A DNA stretch of 64,000 nucleotides from Bog-756 sp963727075 (lineage in GTDB: Bacteria > Actinomycetota > Acidimicrobiia > Acidimicrobiales > RAAP-2): NCBI GenBank assembly GCA_963727075.1, contig CAVSET010000006.1, positions 496,001 to 560,000 on the forward strand. Direction: 5' to 3'. The notes under the pieces are model-generated. The model ran no database searches, had not been told where the DNA came from, and was given only the letters and a program-made list of their open reading frames with translations. The first letter of the stretch is position 1. Each line of letters starts with the position of its first letter. Both the position numbers and the translations under genes were made by a program. This document shows, in pieces, positions 18,661 through 27,618 of this stretch.

Positions 18661-20136
18661 ATGGACCAGCCCAACGGGCCGGCAGTGAGTCGGGGCCAAG
18701 GTCACCTCGAGTCCGGCCGGCTCGGCACCGTTGACGTGACGGCCTCGACGGTCGCCAACATCGGACCCGGAATCGACTTCTACTTCGCCTTCGGCGTGAT
18801 TGCGGTGACCGCCGGGGTTGCCGCCCCGCTGACGATCCTCGCCGCCGGCCTGGCCGTCATCCTCCTCGCCTTCACGGTGGCCGAGTTCACCCGGGTAGAG
18901 CCTTCGGCGGGAAGCTTCATCACCTATGTAGAGACAGGGCTGGGGGCAAGAGCCGGCGTGGCCACCGCCCTGTTGGTGATGGTCGGGTACATCATCGCCA
19001 TGGCCGGCGTGTTCACCATGTCGGGCGGAATGGTGGCGATGACGCTCGCCCACTACACCTCGGTGCACCCTCCCTGGGGACCGCTCACCATCGTGTTGAC
19101 CGTCGGCGCAATCTGGCTGACTGTGCACGGCATCAGGTTGTCAACCACCGCGGTCGGTGTGGCCGTGCTGGTCCAGGTGGCGATCATGGCCCTGGTCTGT
19201 GTGATCGTCCTCGTCGATCAGCGCGGCCACCTGTCAGGCGCTCCCTTCTCGTGGGCGCATCTCACCGGTGGCCTGGCCGGCCTGTCCGCCGGCTTCCCAC
19301 TGGCCCTCTACATGTTCATCGGATGGGAGAACGGCCCCGCCCTTGCCGAGGAGTGCCGTGACCCCAGACGCACTGTTCCGAGGGCCCTCTACATCTCGGT
19401 GGCGATCGGTGCCTCGCTCTTCGTCTTCTTCGCGTATGCGACCGTCACCGGATTCGACTACGACGTCGCCTCGATCGGCCGCTCGTCCGTCCCGTTCCTG
19501 ACTGTGGCGGACCACTACCTCGGCCGAGCGGCTGTCCTGGCCTGGATCGCCGGCATCGTCTCGGTGCTCGCCACCCTGGTCGCCGGGGCCAACTCCCAAG
19601 CGCGCATGCTCTACGACGGGGGCCGGACCGGGCTCCTCCCCAAACGGCTGGCTGAGGTCCGCCCGCGGTCCGATACGCCGGCCAACGCGCTGTTGGTCAT
19701 GGGAGGAGTGGGGCTCGGGATCATCGGGGTCTGGTGGATCGCCCACCTCGTCACCGGCGACACCGGAGCGATGGATCCGGTCGGGCTGTACGCCGAGTGC
19801 TCGACGATGGGGACGATCGTCATCCTCTTCGTCTACTTCCTGACGACCCTGTCCCTTCCGGTCTTCATGTGGCGCCGTCACCGGGACTCGTTCTCGCCGC
19901 TCCGTCACGTGGTCATCCCGGTTCTCGGCTCTCTCACGCTGGTCGTACCATTCGTCGAGCTGTGCCGACCCGGGCAGCCGGCGCCCTACAGCGAGTTCCC
20001 TTACATCGCCCTGGCGATCGTGGTGGCGGCCGCGATCACCGCCTGTCTCGTGGTGTACCGCCACCCGGACGCCGGAGCCGCAGAAGGAACAGAGCTCTCG
20101 GCCTCCGGGGCGAGTTCATTCGACAGTCTCCAGTGA
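18661..20136 (+). CDS. APC-superfamily amino acid permease
   Basis: A transporter of 491 residues with about 12 hydrophobic helices. The first helix contains the unwound motif TASTVANIGPGIDFYFAFG, as in APC transporters, and helix 6 holds LYMFIGWENGPALAEECRDPRRTVPRA, the classical APC signature. Later the cytoplasmic SQARMLYDGGRTGLLPKRL block is also typical. It probably imports an amino acid or amine by proton symport. A short GGGCC...GGCCC hairpin lies in the 63-bp gap after the hydrolase. The 37-residue C-terminal tail is soluble. Confidence 0.9.
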   Translation: MDQPNGPAVSRGQGHLESGRLGTVDVTASTVANIGPGIDFYFAFGVIAVTAGVAAPLTILAAGLAVILLAFTVAEFTRVEPSAGSFITYVETGLGARAGVATALLVMVGYIIAMAGVFTMSGGMVAMTLAHYTSVHPPWGPLTIVLTVGAIWLTVHGIRLSTTAVGVAVLVQVAIMALVCVIVLVDQRGHLSGAPFSWAHLTGGLAGLSAGFPLALYMFIGWENGPALAEECRDPRRTVPRALYISVAIGASLFVFFAYATVTGFDYDVASIGRSSVPFLTVADHYLGRAAVLAWIAGIVSVLATLVAGANSQARMLYDGGRTGLLPKRLAEVRPRSDTPANALLVMGGVGLGIIGVWWIAHLVTGDTGAMDPVGLYAECSTMGTIVILFVYFLTTLSLPVFMWRRHRDSFSPLRHVVIPVLGSLTLVVPFVELCRPGQPAPYSEFPYIALAIVVAAAITACLVVYRHPDAGAAEGTELSASGASSFDSLQ

Positions 20137-20337
20137 GTAGCTGCTGAGGAAATCGTCCTGCCCCGATCGGCGGCCACTGGGAAGGTATGGGATATGGTTG
20201 ACTCGCCAAGGACGCGCTCGAGAACTCACATGCCGAGCACAGATCCGGCAATGACTGCGTGGTCCCCGTTTGCTTGCAAGCGTGACCCGCCAGGATGAGC
20301 GGCGGCGGGTCACCAACCGCAGAGACGCTCGATGAGG

Positions 20338-21075
20338 GAGTGCCCGGCATGCGCTTCGTTTGGTTCACGGCGAATTTCACGGTGCCGGTGTCAGAGCCGG
20401 GCGATCCCTGAACTCGAGAATCTCGGCCACCAAGCGATTGCAATCGACCTACCGGGCCACGGTGAGCACGTTCACGAGGAAGCCACCATGGCCGGGCGCC
20501 TCGATACGGTGGTCGCCGTGCTCCAAGCCGGGCGACGTGCTCGCCGGACACTCTGGTGGGGGCTCGCAATCACCCGCGCCGCCGATGGCGCTCCGGAACT
20601 TGTCAGCCACGTGGTCTATCTCGCGGCGGCCTCTTCGTTGGAAGGCCTCCCCATCCATGAAGCACTCGTTTACCGGGACGACGGCTTGCCGGAGGCCGAC
20701 TACGACGTCACCGGGATGCTGAAGCATCTGCGCATCGACGAGGACGGCTCGACGGCGTTTGCTGACGTCGAGGGAGCGAAGAAGCACTTCTACCATGACT
20801 GCGACGAGACGACGGCGCACTGGGTGTTCGAGCACCTGACGCCCGAAATCGCTGGGGACACCCTGACGACGCCAATTTCGGTCACGGCTCTGGGAAGCTG
20901 ACTTTCCGCGCAGCTCTGTTCTGTGCCTGCAGGATCGCGCACAACCACGGTGGCTTGCCGATGTCACAGCGTGTCGCCTCGGTGTCGAACCACTAACGAT
21001 CGAGCCTCGCAATCGCCATTCCTGAGCCGCCCGGCAGAATTGGCGCGGGACCGGAGGCGGGCCCTAGCCACTAGC
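20338..21075 (+). pseudogene. Alpha/beta hydrolase (EstC / salicylate-esterase type) remnant with several frameshifts
   Basis: Coding similarity switches between all three frames. A start MRFV is near 20349, then VHGEFHGAG, IPELENLGHQAIAIDLPGHG, TVVAVLQAG, DVLAGHSGGGS (nucleophile elbow, about 20535) and LVSHVVYLAAASSLEGLP. It ends with QDRAQPRWLADV and VEPLTIEASQSPFLSRP near 21040. These blocks are in the correct order for the roughly 240-residue esterase family. At least four breaks exist, more than in neighbouring genes, so I call it a pseudogene, although sequencing error cannot be excluded. Confidence 0.65.
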
Positions 21076-21204
21076 CGGCGTTCAGAGCCAGGGCCGAGAT
21101 TGGCGGAATGGAGCAATATCTCACCCTGAATCGGTCGCATGGTGCCTCCACCGCTCCATCAGCGTGGTCCCTGGTGGCTCGTCGAGGTAGAGGCGAAGGC
21201 CCCG

Positions 21205-21420
21205 CGGTCAAGGGGGGTGCCGAAACGGGAGTAGACCTGATGGTGGCGTCGGGTTGGTGGCAGCATGTCGGGCTCCCCTCACTGGCCCGACCTCGGGTGG
21301 GGGAAACAGCGCCCGATCCCTCCCAAGGCAATCGGCGTTGAGGAGAGTCTCATGGTCGCAACCGTGATTACAAAAGCCGTGGAATCAGCCATGTGCCCCG
21401 GATCGGGCACATTTCCTGAC
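21205..21420 (+). repeat. Dispersed repeat R3, copy A
   Basis: This segment matches 32535-32701 (copy B) with shared blocks such as GTAGACCTGA, TCGGGT...GGCAG.ATGT.GGG and CTCACTGGCCCGAC.TCGGG. Substitutions are scattered and identity is roughly 70-75 percent by eye. Copy A covers the leader of the small Zn-ribbon gene at 21352. Confidence 0.55.
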
Positions 21421-21540
21421 GTCGTCAATGACATGATCCTTGACGAGTTGACCTACGTGTGTGCCACGTGTGGGGCCAGCATGCCGAACTTCGAGCTCGC
21501 ACCAGTCCACCGACACGGCCTCGGTGGATCCACATTCTGA
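21352..21540 (+). CDS. Small zinc-ribbon-like protein
   Basis: A protein of 62 residues with CPGSG (about residue 15) and CATCG (about 38). These two Cys pairs would form a treble-clef or ribbon zinc site. The start ATG 21352 has GAGGAGAG a few bases upstream, a strong RBS. Similar very small actinobacterial proteins with CPGSGxxP are familiar to me but have no known function. The upstream leader is repeated at 32.5 kb, where a decayed FGSGTFPDP peptide follows. Confidence 0.55.
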   Translation: MVATVITKAVESAMCPGSGTFPDVVNDMILDELTYVCATCGASMPNFELAPVHRHGLGGSTF

Positions 21541-21556
21541 CGGGCACCTCGATCTC

Positions 21557-21826
21557 ATGGACCACGCCGAACACTACGCCGCCTCCTTCTCGGTTCAGCC
21601 CGGACACTGCTTCCGGCTGGTGACCAGCTCAGCCGCTGGCAGCCAGGCCTCGCCGAACCCGTGCGACAAGCTCGTCGAGTTTCAGGGGCGATTCAAGGAC
21701 AAGACAGGTAGATGGCACAAGGTCGAATCCTGCATCGACCACGCTGGCGATTTGACCGATCAGAAACGGATCGGCGCCAGCGTGACGAGCTTCAGAGAGG
21801 CTCCGAGCTCATCGTTCCGAGATTGA
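21557..21826 (+). CDS. Hypothetical protein, 89 residues
   Basis: The open frame begins MDHAEHYAASFSVQPGHC and contains EFQGRFKDKTGRWHKVESC. I do not know the family. The core GRFKD...GRWHKVESC recurs, frameshifted, at 32310-32470 as GRFKDG and KWHMVEACGGH. That second copy supports it being a real coding unit. It directly follows the zinc-ribbon gene, 16 bp downstream. An upstream start at 21461 is possible but less convincing. Confidence 0.45.
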   Translation: MDHAEHYAASFSVQPGHCFRLVTSSAAGSQASPNPCDKLVEFQGRFKDKTGRWHKVESCIDHAGDLTDQKRIGASVTSFREAPSSSFRD

Positions 21827-21940
21827 GCCGGCGGGACCAGGCGAGCGCTGCCAACCGCCAGGATTGCGCCCGCGCTCACTTGGTAACAAGGGAGTACGCT
21901 TCTGACGGTCGGCCCTGTCCGAAAAAATGGGGGTTCGAGC

Positions 21941-22228
21941 ATGGAACTGAAGTTCCATTATTCGGCGACCCGAGCGGAACTGACGTCGTCAGAGAACCGG
22001 TGGTATGTGACTTTTGTGATGGTCGATGCTGCCACTATCGTCCACGAGTTCTCTTCCCACCACGACGTTGGCGACCCCATCTTTGATTGGCAGCTATCGG
22101 ATCAGACGTCGGTAATCGACCACTTTGAGGAGCGTCTTCGGGCAGCCGGATACCATCCTGTGCGAAGTGAGGATCGGCTGCCGCCATTGGCCGTCGCTGC
22201 TTGGACACTCAGTCCACCGGACGCCTGA
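21941..22228 (+). CDS. Hypothetical protein, 95 residues
   Basis: It starts MELKFHYSATRAELTSSENR and has mixed beta-type composition with no membrane segment or signal peptide. No family is recognised and the RBS is weak. It sits among other small plus-strand genes in the decayed stretch at 20.3-22.6 kb. Confidence 0.45.
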   Translation: MELKFHYSATRAELTSSENRWYVTFVMVDAATIVHEFSSHHDVGDPIFDWQLSDQTSVIDHFEERLRAAGYHPVRSEDRLPPLAVAAWTLSPPDA

Positions 22229-22316
22229 GCATCGCTTATGCCTTCCTCCCCGTGTCCGGAAATGGTAACGATGGGTTTAGCGCGGTCTAGTCGTAGAAGT
22301 CAGGGCAAGCGGCAGC

Positions 22317-22553
22317 GTGGAAGTCGCGGCCTTCCACTCACCAGGATTCGTGAAGGTCGCCTTCAACCTCCGTGTGGAACCCTATGGCAGTGGGCGCTCC
22401 TTGCTCACGACCGAAACGTGTGCGGCGGCCACTGACCCAGCGAGCCTCCGTCGTTTCTCCCGATACTGGCTGCTCGTTGGCCCGTTCAGTGCGCTGATCC
22501 GCAGACTGATGCTGCGTATCGTCAAGGCCGATGCCTTGGAGCGGCACCACTAG
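22317..22553 (+). pseudogene. C-terminal remnant of an uncharacterised actinobacterial protein
   Basis: A peptide of 78 residues containing VKVAFNLRVEPYGSGRSLL and WLLVGPFSALIRRLMLRIVK. This looks like only the C-terminal part of a larger family (about 150-200 residues) in which a beta-strand LTTET...TDP precedes an RR.F.RYW...P.S..IRR helix. It may be DUF2867- or SRPBCC-like, but I am not certain. The N-terminal half is missing. Confidence 0.4.
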
Positions 22554-22636
22554 CCCATACCTGCCGTTGAGCTCCCGGCGACCGCAGCGGCCTTCTTGCC
22601 CGATAATTCCTCACCTTTGCCGATGACGGCCACGGA

Positions 22637-23140
22637 TCAGATGGTGTGGGGCACCTCGGCCCGAATGATGGGGGCGATGGACCGGACCCAGGCCCGGACC
22701 TGAGCGGGGTCCCGCCAGTCTCCGGCGCTATTCTTCGCCATGGCACTGGCCGGGAAGCCCTTGGCATCGGGCGATAGGCGGCCGCCAAAGGTGATATGTC
22801 CCCGTGCCCCCACCCGCTCCATCAGCGCCTGGACTCCCTCGACAGGAGGAATGTTTTTCTTGGTTGCCGAGTCGTCAAGGGGACCGGAAGAGAAGAAGAA
22901 GACTGGGCGTTCTCGGAGCTCACCGGTGTGGCGCTTCACGAACCGCTTCGCCGCCCGGTGCCACCGGGAGGCGTACAGCGCACCTCCGACCACCACCGCC
23001 TCGTGCTCATCGAGCCGCTTGACCTGGTTGGGCGGGACCAGGTCGACCTGGAGGCCCTCCTCACGCAGATCAGTCGCCACCATCTCTGCCAGCCCTTTCG
23101 TCCCGCCGCGCTTCGAGCCGTAGGTCACCAGAACCGACAT
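22637..23140 (-). CDS. Flavodoxin-domain protein (HemG-like)
   Basis: A flavodoxin fold protein of 167 residues. The FMN phosphate loop is TYGSKRGGTKGLAE (residues 6-19). VVVGGALYASRWHRAAKRFV and the segment VFFFSSGPLDD are typical of the protoporphyrinogen-oxidase (HemG)-like flavodoxin group. ATG 23138-23140 is preceded by GGAGG. It stands alone on the minus strand. A fragment with only the N-terminus of a similar protein lies at 43.7 kb. Confidence 0.85.
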   Translation of the reverse strand: MSVLVTYGSKRGGTKGLAEMVATDLREEGLQVDLVPPNQVKRLDEHEAVVVGGALYASRWHRAAKRFVKRHTGELRERPVFFFSSGPLDDSATKKNIPPVEGVQALMERVGARGHITFGGRLSPDAKGFPASAMAKNSAGDWRDPAQVRAWVRSIAPIIRAEVPHTI

Positions 23141-23650
23141 GGCGCACCTCCTTCCCTCTTTGGCCAGCGTATGCTGCGGGTTGGAGCGCGCCCAGGGTCC
23201 ATTGTCACGACGTGTGCACCTCCGAGACACCGACCGACCCGCACGCTGCCCCCAGCGCCCACGGTGGCTGGCACACCGACGCCGACATCACTGCTGCCGT
23301 CGTCCTGCTGCGTCGACCGGGGCTGCCCGACGCCGGTGCCCCTGGAAGAAGCACGCCGTGTCGCCCGTCCCTACGCCCGGGCCCGTCAAGGCTGCTCCTA
23401 CGGGTGCTCTTCGGCCGGCCTCGACCGACCCTCGTCGGTTCCCCCCACGCTTGCCGGCGCCAGTCGCAGACCGGAGGCGTCGGCTCCCCGTCGTGAACCC
23501 CGAGCACTCTTCGGTGATCGCCCGACAATGCCGGTTACCGAGCGGTAGGCCTTGGTTACCTGTCCTAGCCCGGAGGTGCCGTTGTGGGAAGGGGTAACTG
23601 CCGATTTCGGCTGTCAGCCGAGGCCAAAATCACCGCTAAGACCAGCCTTC
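23141..23650. other. Gap without a recognised gene
   Basis: About 500 bp upstream of the first S-element copy. A sub-segment resembles the DNA before the copy at 28.6 kb: CCGGTTACC followed by CGG occurs near 23531 and 28544, and GTGCCGTT at 23576 and 28562. No protein is recognised. Confidence 0.4.
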
Positions 23651-23805
23651 GGCTCAGTTCAAGCCGCAACCCTGAAGCTGAAGGGCAGCTCCAAACGTCG
23701 GTCCCCTCGCGTGTGGGCTCAGGGACCTCGCCGGCACCGGCGCCCACGTTTGTCGCTGACAAAGGGGCAGTGAGGGAGTGCGAGTGGGGCGCAGCTCGGA
23801 TCAGC
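23651..23805 (+). repeat. S-element copy 1
   Basis: Full-length copy. The 5' box GGCTCAGTTCAAGCCGC is followed by GAAGCTGAAGGGCAGCTCC, then the stem arm AAACGTCGG (23693-23701) and its partner CCACGTTT near 23744-23751. The G-rich 3' box ends CTCGGATCAGC. The lead-in TTCGGCTC(A/G)GTTCAAGC and the preceding TAAGACC are shared with copy 13. Confidence 0.85.
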
Positions 23806-23834
23806 TGAGCGACCAGTGTTTCGGCTGCACTCGC

Positions 23835-23863
23835 TTGACTGAATGACTCATTCAATTAATAAT
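23835..23863 (+). promoter_or_regulatory. Promoter with palindromic operator for the TetR gene
   Basis: TTGACT (23835-23840) is a -35. TAATAA near 23857-23862 is a -10. Between them lies the perfect palindrome TGAATGACTCATTCA (23840-23854). The first good ATG (23871) is only about 9 bp after the -10, so the mRNA would be leaderless. The arrangement fits autoregulation by the TetR protein. Confidence 0.6.
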
Positions 23864-23870
23864 GGACGGT

Positions 23871-24569
23871 ATGTCCCGCACTCCTCCGCTGGAACGCTTG
23901 GTCGAGGTGGCCGAAGCGGCCACCCGGGTGTTCGGGCGCCTCGGATACCGGCGCACCCACATGGCCGACGTGGCGGCTCAGGCCGGTTTGTCCTCGGGCG
24001 CGGTGTACACCTACGTGAAGAGCAAAGAGGCACTGTTCCACCTGGTCTTCGCCCATGCCTTTGGCCAGTTCGCCGAGGGCATGCCGAGCCTGCCGCTCCC
24101 CACGCCGCCATTTGCAGAGACCCTGCGGCTGATCGGCCAAGGTCTGCGGAAGGAGGCGGCAACGCCTGGGCTCCGAGCCGCCCTCGATCAGGGCGATCCC
24201 GGCGACGTCGAAGCCGAGCTCACGGCGATCGTCGAAGAGCGCTACGCCATGATCGAGCGGTTGTGGCCGATCCTAGCGGTGATCGAGCGCTGCGCCGTTG
24301 ACCTGCCGGAACTCGAGGCCCTCTATTTCCAACGAGGGCGGCCGAGCCATCTCGCCCAGTTGACCAGGTATCTCGAGCAGCGGGCCGCCGGTGGTTACCT
24401 GCGCGCTATGCCCGACGCGGCTGTGGCCGCCCGCATCGTGACCGAGGCGATCACCTGGTTCGCCTGGCACCGTCGCGAGGACCGAGACGCTCGTCTCTAT
24501 GACGACGAGGCGACACGCCGCACCGTCATCGAGTTCGTGTGTCAAGCACTGATGGAGCCGAGCCAATGA
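23871..24569 (+). CDS. TetR/AcrR-family regulator
   Basis: A repressor of about 232 residues. The N-terminal helix-turn-helix is ATRVFGRLGYRRTHMADVA followed by AQAGLSSGAVYTYVKSKEAL, the standard TetR_N pattern. The ligand domain is divergent and cannot identify the inducer. It has a palindromic operator in its own promoter and overlaps the GT39 gene by ATGA, so the two form an operon and the transporter-like enzyme is its likely target. Confidence 0.9.
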   Translation: MSRTPPLERLVEVAEAATRVFGRLGYRRTHMADVAAQAGLSSGAVYTYVKSKEALFHLVFAHAFGQFAEGMPSLPLPTPPFAETLRLIGQGLRKEAATPGLRAALDQGDPGDVEAELTAIVEERYAMIERLWPILAVIERCAVDLPELEALYFQRGRPSHLAQLTRYLEQRAAGGYLRAMPDAAVAARIVTEAITWFAWHRREDRDARLYDDEATRRTVIEFVCQALMEPSQ

Positions 24570-26102
24570 CAACGACCACCAGCCGCATGGAAGCCGAGGA
24601 GCGTCTGGCGCCTGCCGGCACGGATGTACCGACGATGCACCTCCGTCCGGTGCTCGGCATCGCCGCCGGACTGGTGGCGCTGGAGTTGGCGGTGGCGACG
24701 AGATACGGGTTCCACCGCGACGAGCTGTACTTCCTGGCCTGCGCCCGCCACTTGGCCTGGGGTTATGTCGACCAGCCACCTTTCGTGCCAGCCGTCGCGA
24801 GACTGGCGACCGCGCTCTTCGGACCTTCGGTCCTCGGGCTTCGGGTCCTCCCCTCGTTGGCGGGTGGTGCCTCCATCGTGTTCACCGGCCTGATGGCGCG
24901 GCGAGCTCGGCGGGGGCCGGAAAGCGCAGGTGCTGGCCGCGCTGGCGGCGGCCACCTCACCCCAGGTGCTGGCTGGCTTTCACCTCCTTTCGACCGCCGC
25001 ATTCGACCTCTTCTTCTGGTCGGCCATCACACTCCTCGTGGTTCGAGTGCTGCGCACGGGGGACGAGCGGCTGTGGGTGGCGGTCGGCGCCGTTACCGGT
25101 ATCGGCCTGCTGAACAAGTTCAACATTGCTTTCCTGCTCGTTGGCCTGGCCGGTGGCCTGCTCCTGGGCGGGCGGGGTCGGGCGCTGCGCAGCCCGTGGC
25201 TCTGGGCGGGTGCCGGGTTGGCATTTGCCATTTGGTCGCCCAACCTCATCTGGAACGCCCAGCACGACTGGGCGGCCTTCGCCATGTTGCGCAGCCTCCA
25301 CCAAGAGAACTCCACACTGGGCGCGTCCCTCGGGTTCATTCCCTCCCAGTTCTTCGTGGTGGGGCCGGTCCTTATCGTGCTGTGGTTCGGCGGTCTGCGG
25401 CACTTGCTGCGGCACCCCTTCGCCAGGCCGTTCGGAGTGACCTACCTCGTCCTGCTCGTGCTGTTCACGGTCACGGGTGCCAAGTCCTATTACCTCGCCG
25501 GCATGTATTTCATCCTCTTCGCCGCCGGCGGATCGTGGGCTGAGGGGCGGCTCGATGCCCGACGCCCGCCCCGGGGCATCCGAGGCTGGGTGGCCCTGAT
25601 GACCGTCGGCCTCGTGATAGCCCTACCCCTGGCGTTACCGGTCCTACCTGCGACCGCATTGGCCAAGGGACCGTGGGAGGGCAACATCAACAAGGACCTG
25701 AGCGCGACGGTGGGTTGGCAGAGTCTCGTGGGTAAGATCGCCAAGGTCTCGGCCAGCTTGCCGGCCGAGCAGCGTGCCCATCTGGTGATCTTCACCGGAG
25801 ACTATGGGGCCGCCGGTGCGGTGGACCTCTACGGCCGAAGTTACGGCCTGCCCAACGCCATCAGCGGCGACAACTCGTACTGGTGGTGGGGGCCGGCGGG
25901 CGCGCGCAGCGGGTCCACCGTCATCGCCGTCGACCTGACGCAACCATATCTGCGGAACAATTTCTCCGAGGTCATCCCGGCGGGCACCGTGGCGACCCCC
26001 GACGGGGTATGGAGCGAAGAACGGGGAGATCCGATCTGGGTCTGTCGTGGCCCGAGGCTGACTTGGGCCCAGGCTTGGGCGGGCGCCAAGCACTATGGAT
26101 GA
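24566..26102 (+). CDS. GT39/PMT-type membrane glycosyltransferase, one frameshift
   Basis: An integral membrane glycosyltransferase of the ArnT/PMT clan. The first extracellular loop has FHRDELYFLACARHLAWGYV and DQPPFVPAVARL, the metal- and lipid-sugar-binding region with acidic HRDE. About ten hydrophobic helices follow, and then a soluble C-terminal part (FTGDYGAAGAVDLYG). The frame changes once near 24900-24910. The joined length of about 510 residues is normal. It probably transfers sugar from a polyprenyl phosphate donor outside the membrane. It is translationally coupled to the TetR gene. Confidence 0.82.
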
Positions 26103-26288
26103 GAAGTGGCTCAAGATCGGCGCCGTGGCACGCGCCTTCATCGCTCGTGCAATGGAGCGACAGTGCCGGATGCCGGTCAGATTGCCGTGGACGTGCAGTG
26201 ATCACCACGACGTGCCGTTGAGGGGCAGCGGATAGCCCCAGAGCTGCTTGAGTGTGGCCGAACATTCCTGGGACCTCGGCTATTGGGT

Positions 26289-26440
26289 GGCTCAGGCGGC
26301 AACAACGAAGCTGAACGGCAGTTCCAAACGTCGGTCCCCCTCGCGTGTGGGGCGCCTCAGGGACCTCGCCGGTACCGGAGCCGACGTTGGACTGAAGGGG
26401 GAGCAGTGAGTGGGGGAGTGGGTTGTGGCCCGGAATGGCC
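26289..26440 (+). repeat. S-element copy 2
   Basis: Full-length copy with a perfect outer stem, AACGTCGG and CCGACGTT, an inner CCTCGCGTGTGGGG hairpin and a G-rich 3' box ending CCGGAATGGCC. It lies 187 bp after the GT39 gene. Confidence 0.88.
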
Positions 26441-26463
26441 TGGGTGTCCCCCCGACCTGACAC

Positions 26464-26512
26464 GCTCAAGCCGCAATTTCGAAGCTGAACGGGAGTTCCA
26501 AACGTCGGTCCC
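26464..26512 (+). repeat. S-element copy 3, truncated left part
   Basis: It keeps GCTCAAGCCGC...GAAGCTGAACGGGAGTTCC and AAACGTCGGTCCC, then stops where the cyclase-type fragment begins. The right arm is absent. Confidence 0.75.
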
Positions 26513-26517
26513 ATCTT

Positions 26518-26781
26518 GGTGGTCTCGCCACCGTTCTTGGCCACTACGACGAGGTGGACGCCTACTTCGCCCAATCCGCTGTGATGAACGACCGGATGGG
26601 TGCAAAGTTCTTCGCAGCTCTGACGGACCTAATGTGGGGGAAGATGTTCGTGGAACGCAAGTCTCCGGGCGATGCCGATCAGGCTCGGGTCCTACTCGCC
26701 AAGGCGCACACCATCGCGACAGCCCACGGGTACGGGAACGTCGAACGACGTGCCGCTGCGGCTCTCCTGGGCCTGGACTGA
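26518..26781 (+). pseudogene. C-terminal fragment of a large ATPase/cyclase-type TPR regulator
   Basis: The peptide GGLATVLGHYDEVDAYFAQS continues through DLMWGKMFVERKSPGDADQA and ends HGYGNVERRAAAALLGLD. This matches the extreme C-terminus of the long adenylate-cyclase/AAA-ATPase proteins with TPR repeats common in Actinobacteria, normally about 1000 residues. Only some 88 residues remain, and they begin at the break of S-element copy 3. It is a remnant with no catalytic part. Confidence 0.55.
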
Positions 26782-26825
26782 CCGCTGACCCGGAGAGTTG
26801 GGTCGGCAACCAGGTCTGTCTCATA

Positions 26826-26950
26826 AGTGCCTGGTTAGGGGCAGGGCTGGCGGCACCGAAGTGAAGAACCTCGCGTACGAGGTGCTTCAGGGACCTCGCC
26901 GGCACCGGAGCCGACGTTGCAATTCGGGGAAGGTGGGGGAGTGCCGAGAG
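26826..26950 (+). repeat. S-element copy 4 with internal deletion
   Basis: The 5' border box GTGCC...GGGGCAGG is present at 26826. GGCGGCACCGAAGTGAA then jumps directly to CCTCGCGTACGAGG, so about 25 bases including the left AACGTCGG arm are missing. The right part (GGGACCTCGCCGG to CCGACGTT and GGTGGGGGAGTG) is intact. Confidence 0.75.
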
Positions 26951-26982
26951 CAGGTGGCGATGTGGTGTGATCAGATGTGCCT

Positions 26983-27618
26983 GTGGATGGGGTGCACGAT
27001 CTCGGTGGGATGCAGGGATTCGGCCCGGTCGAGGTGGAGCCGGACGAGCCCGTGTTCCACTCCGACTGGGAGCGCCGCGCCTACCGGCTGACGGTGTCCG
27101 CCCTACTGGCTGGGCATCTGAATGGGCGCTTCCGGCACGCCATCGAGCGGATGGACCCGACCTGGTACCTGGAATCGCCCTACTACGAGCACTGGCTCAC
27201 CGCTACGGCGACCGGCCTCGTGGAAGGCGGTTTCATCACCCAGGCGGAGCTTGACGAATGCCTCGGGGCTCCGTATCCGGTGGCCCGCCCCGTGCGGGCT
27301 CCGAGAATTGACGATCCGGGGCCCTCGGTCGAGATCCACCACTACAGCATCGGCGACGCGGTGCGCGTGCGCGAATGGCACCCGGTCGGCCACACACGAG
27401 CCCCGCGCTATGTCCAAGGCAAGCCTGGCGTCGTCGTTCGTCTCGATGGCGTGTTCTCGCTGCCCGACGTGGAGTACCACTGCGACGGTATCCGCCTGGA
27501 GCCGACCTACTCAGTCCGCTTCGAGGCCGTCGACCTGTGGGGCGCCGCCGGCGACCCGGTACACGTGGATCTGTGGGAGAGCTACCTCCAATCCAGGGAG
27601 GAGTCCGTCTATGGATGA
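26983..27618 (+). CDS. nthB: Nitrile hydratase beta subunit
   Basis: The beta subunit of the metal enzyme that hydrates nitriles to amides. The N-terminus MDGVHDLGGMQGFGPV is diagnostic. Other family blocks are YYEHWLTATATGLVEGG and the C-terminal SH3-like barrel with GDAVRVREWHPVGHTRAPRY and V(D)LWESYL. About 211 residues, close to normal. The GTG at 26983 is chosen by family convention; GTG 26977 is an alternative, and no clear RBS is seen. The order is beta, alpha, accessory, as in Co-type rhodococcal clusters. The stop overlaps the alpha start. Confidence 0.93.
   Translation: MDGVHDLGGMQGFGPVEVEPDEPVFHSDWERRAYRLTVSALLAGHLNGRFRHAIERMDPTWYLESPYYEHWLTATATGLVEGGFITQAELDECLGAPYPVARPVRAPRIDDPGPSVEIHHYSIGDAVRVREWHPVGHTRAPRYVQGKPGVVVRLDGVFSLPDVEYHCDGIRLEPTYSVRFEAVDLWGAAGDPVHVDLWESYLQSREESVYG

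Noticed and set aside
26464..26950. One S-element split by a 350-bp insertion (copies 3 and 4 as halves)
   Set aside because: Copy 4 has its own 5' border box and GGCGGCACCGAAGTGAA before the right half, so it is an independent copy with an internal deletion. Copy 3 is a separate truncated copy.
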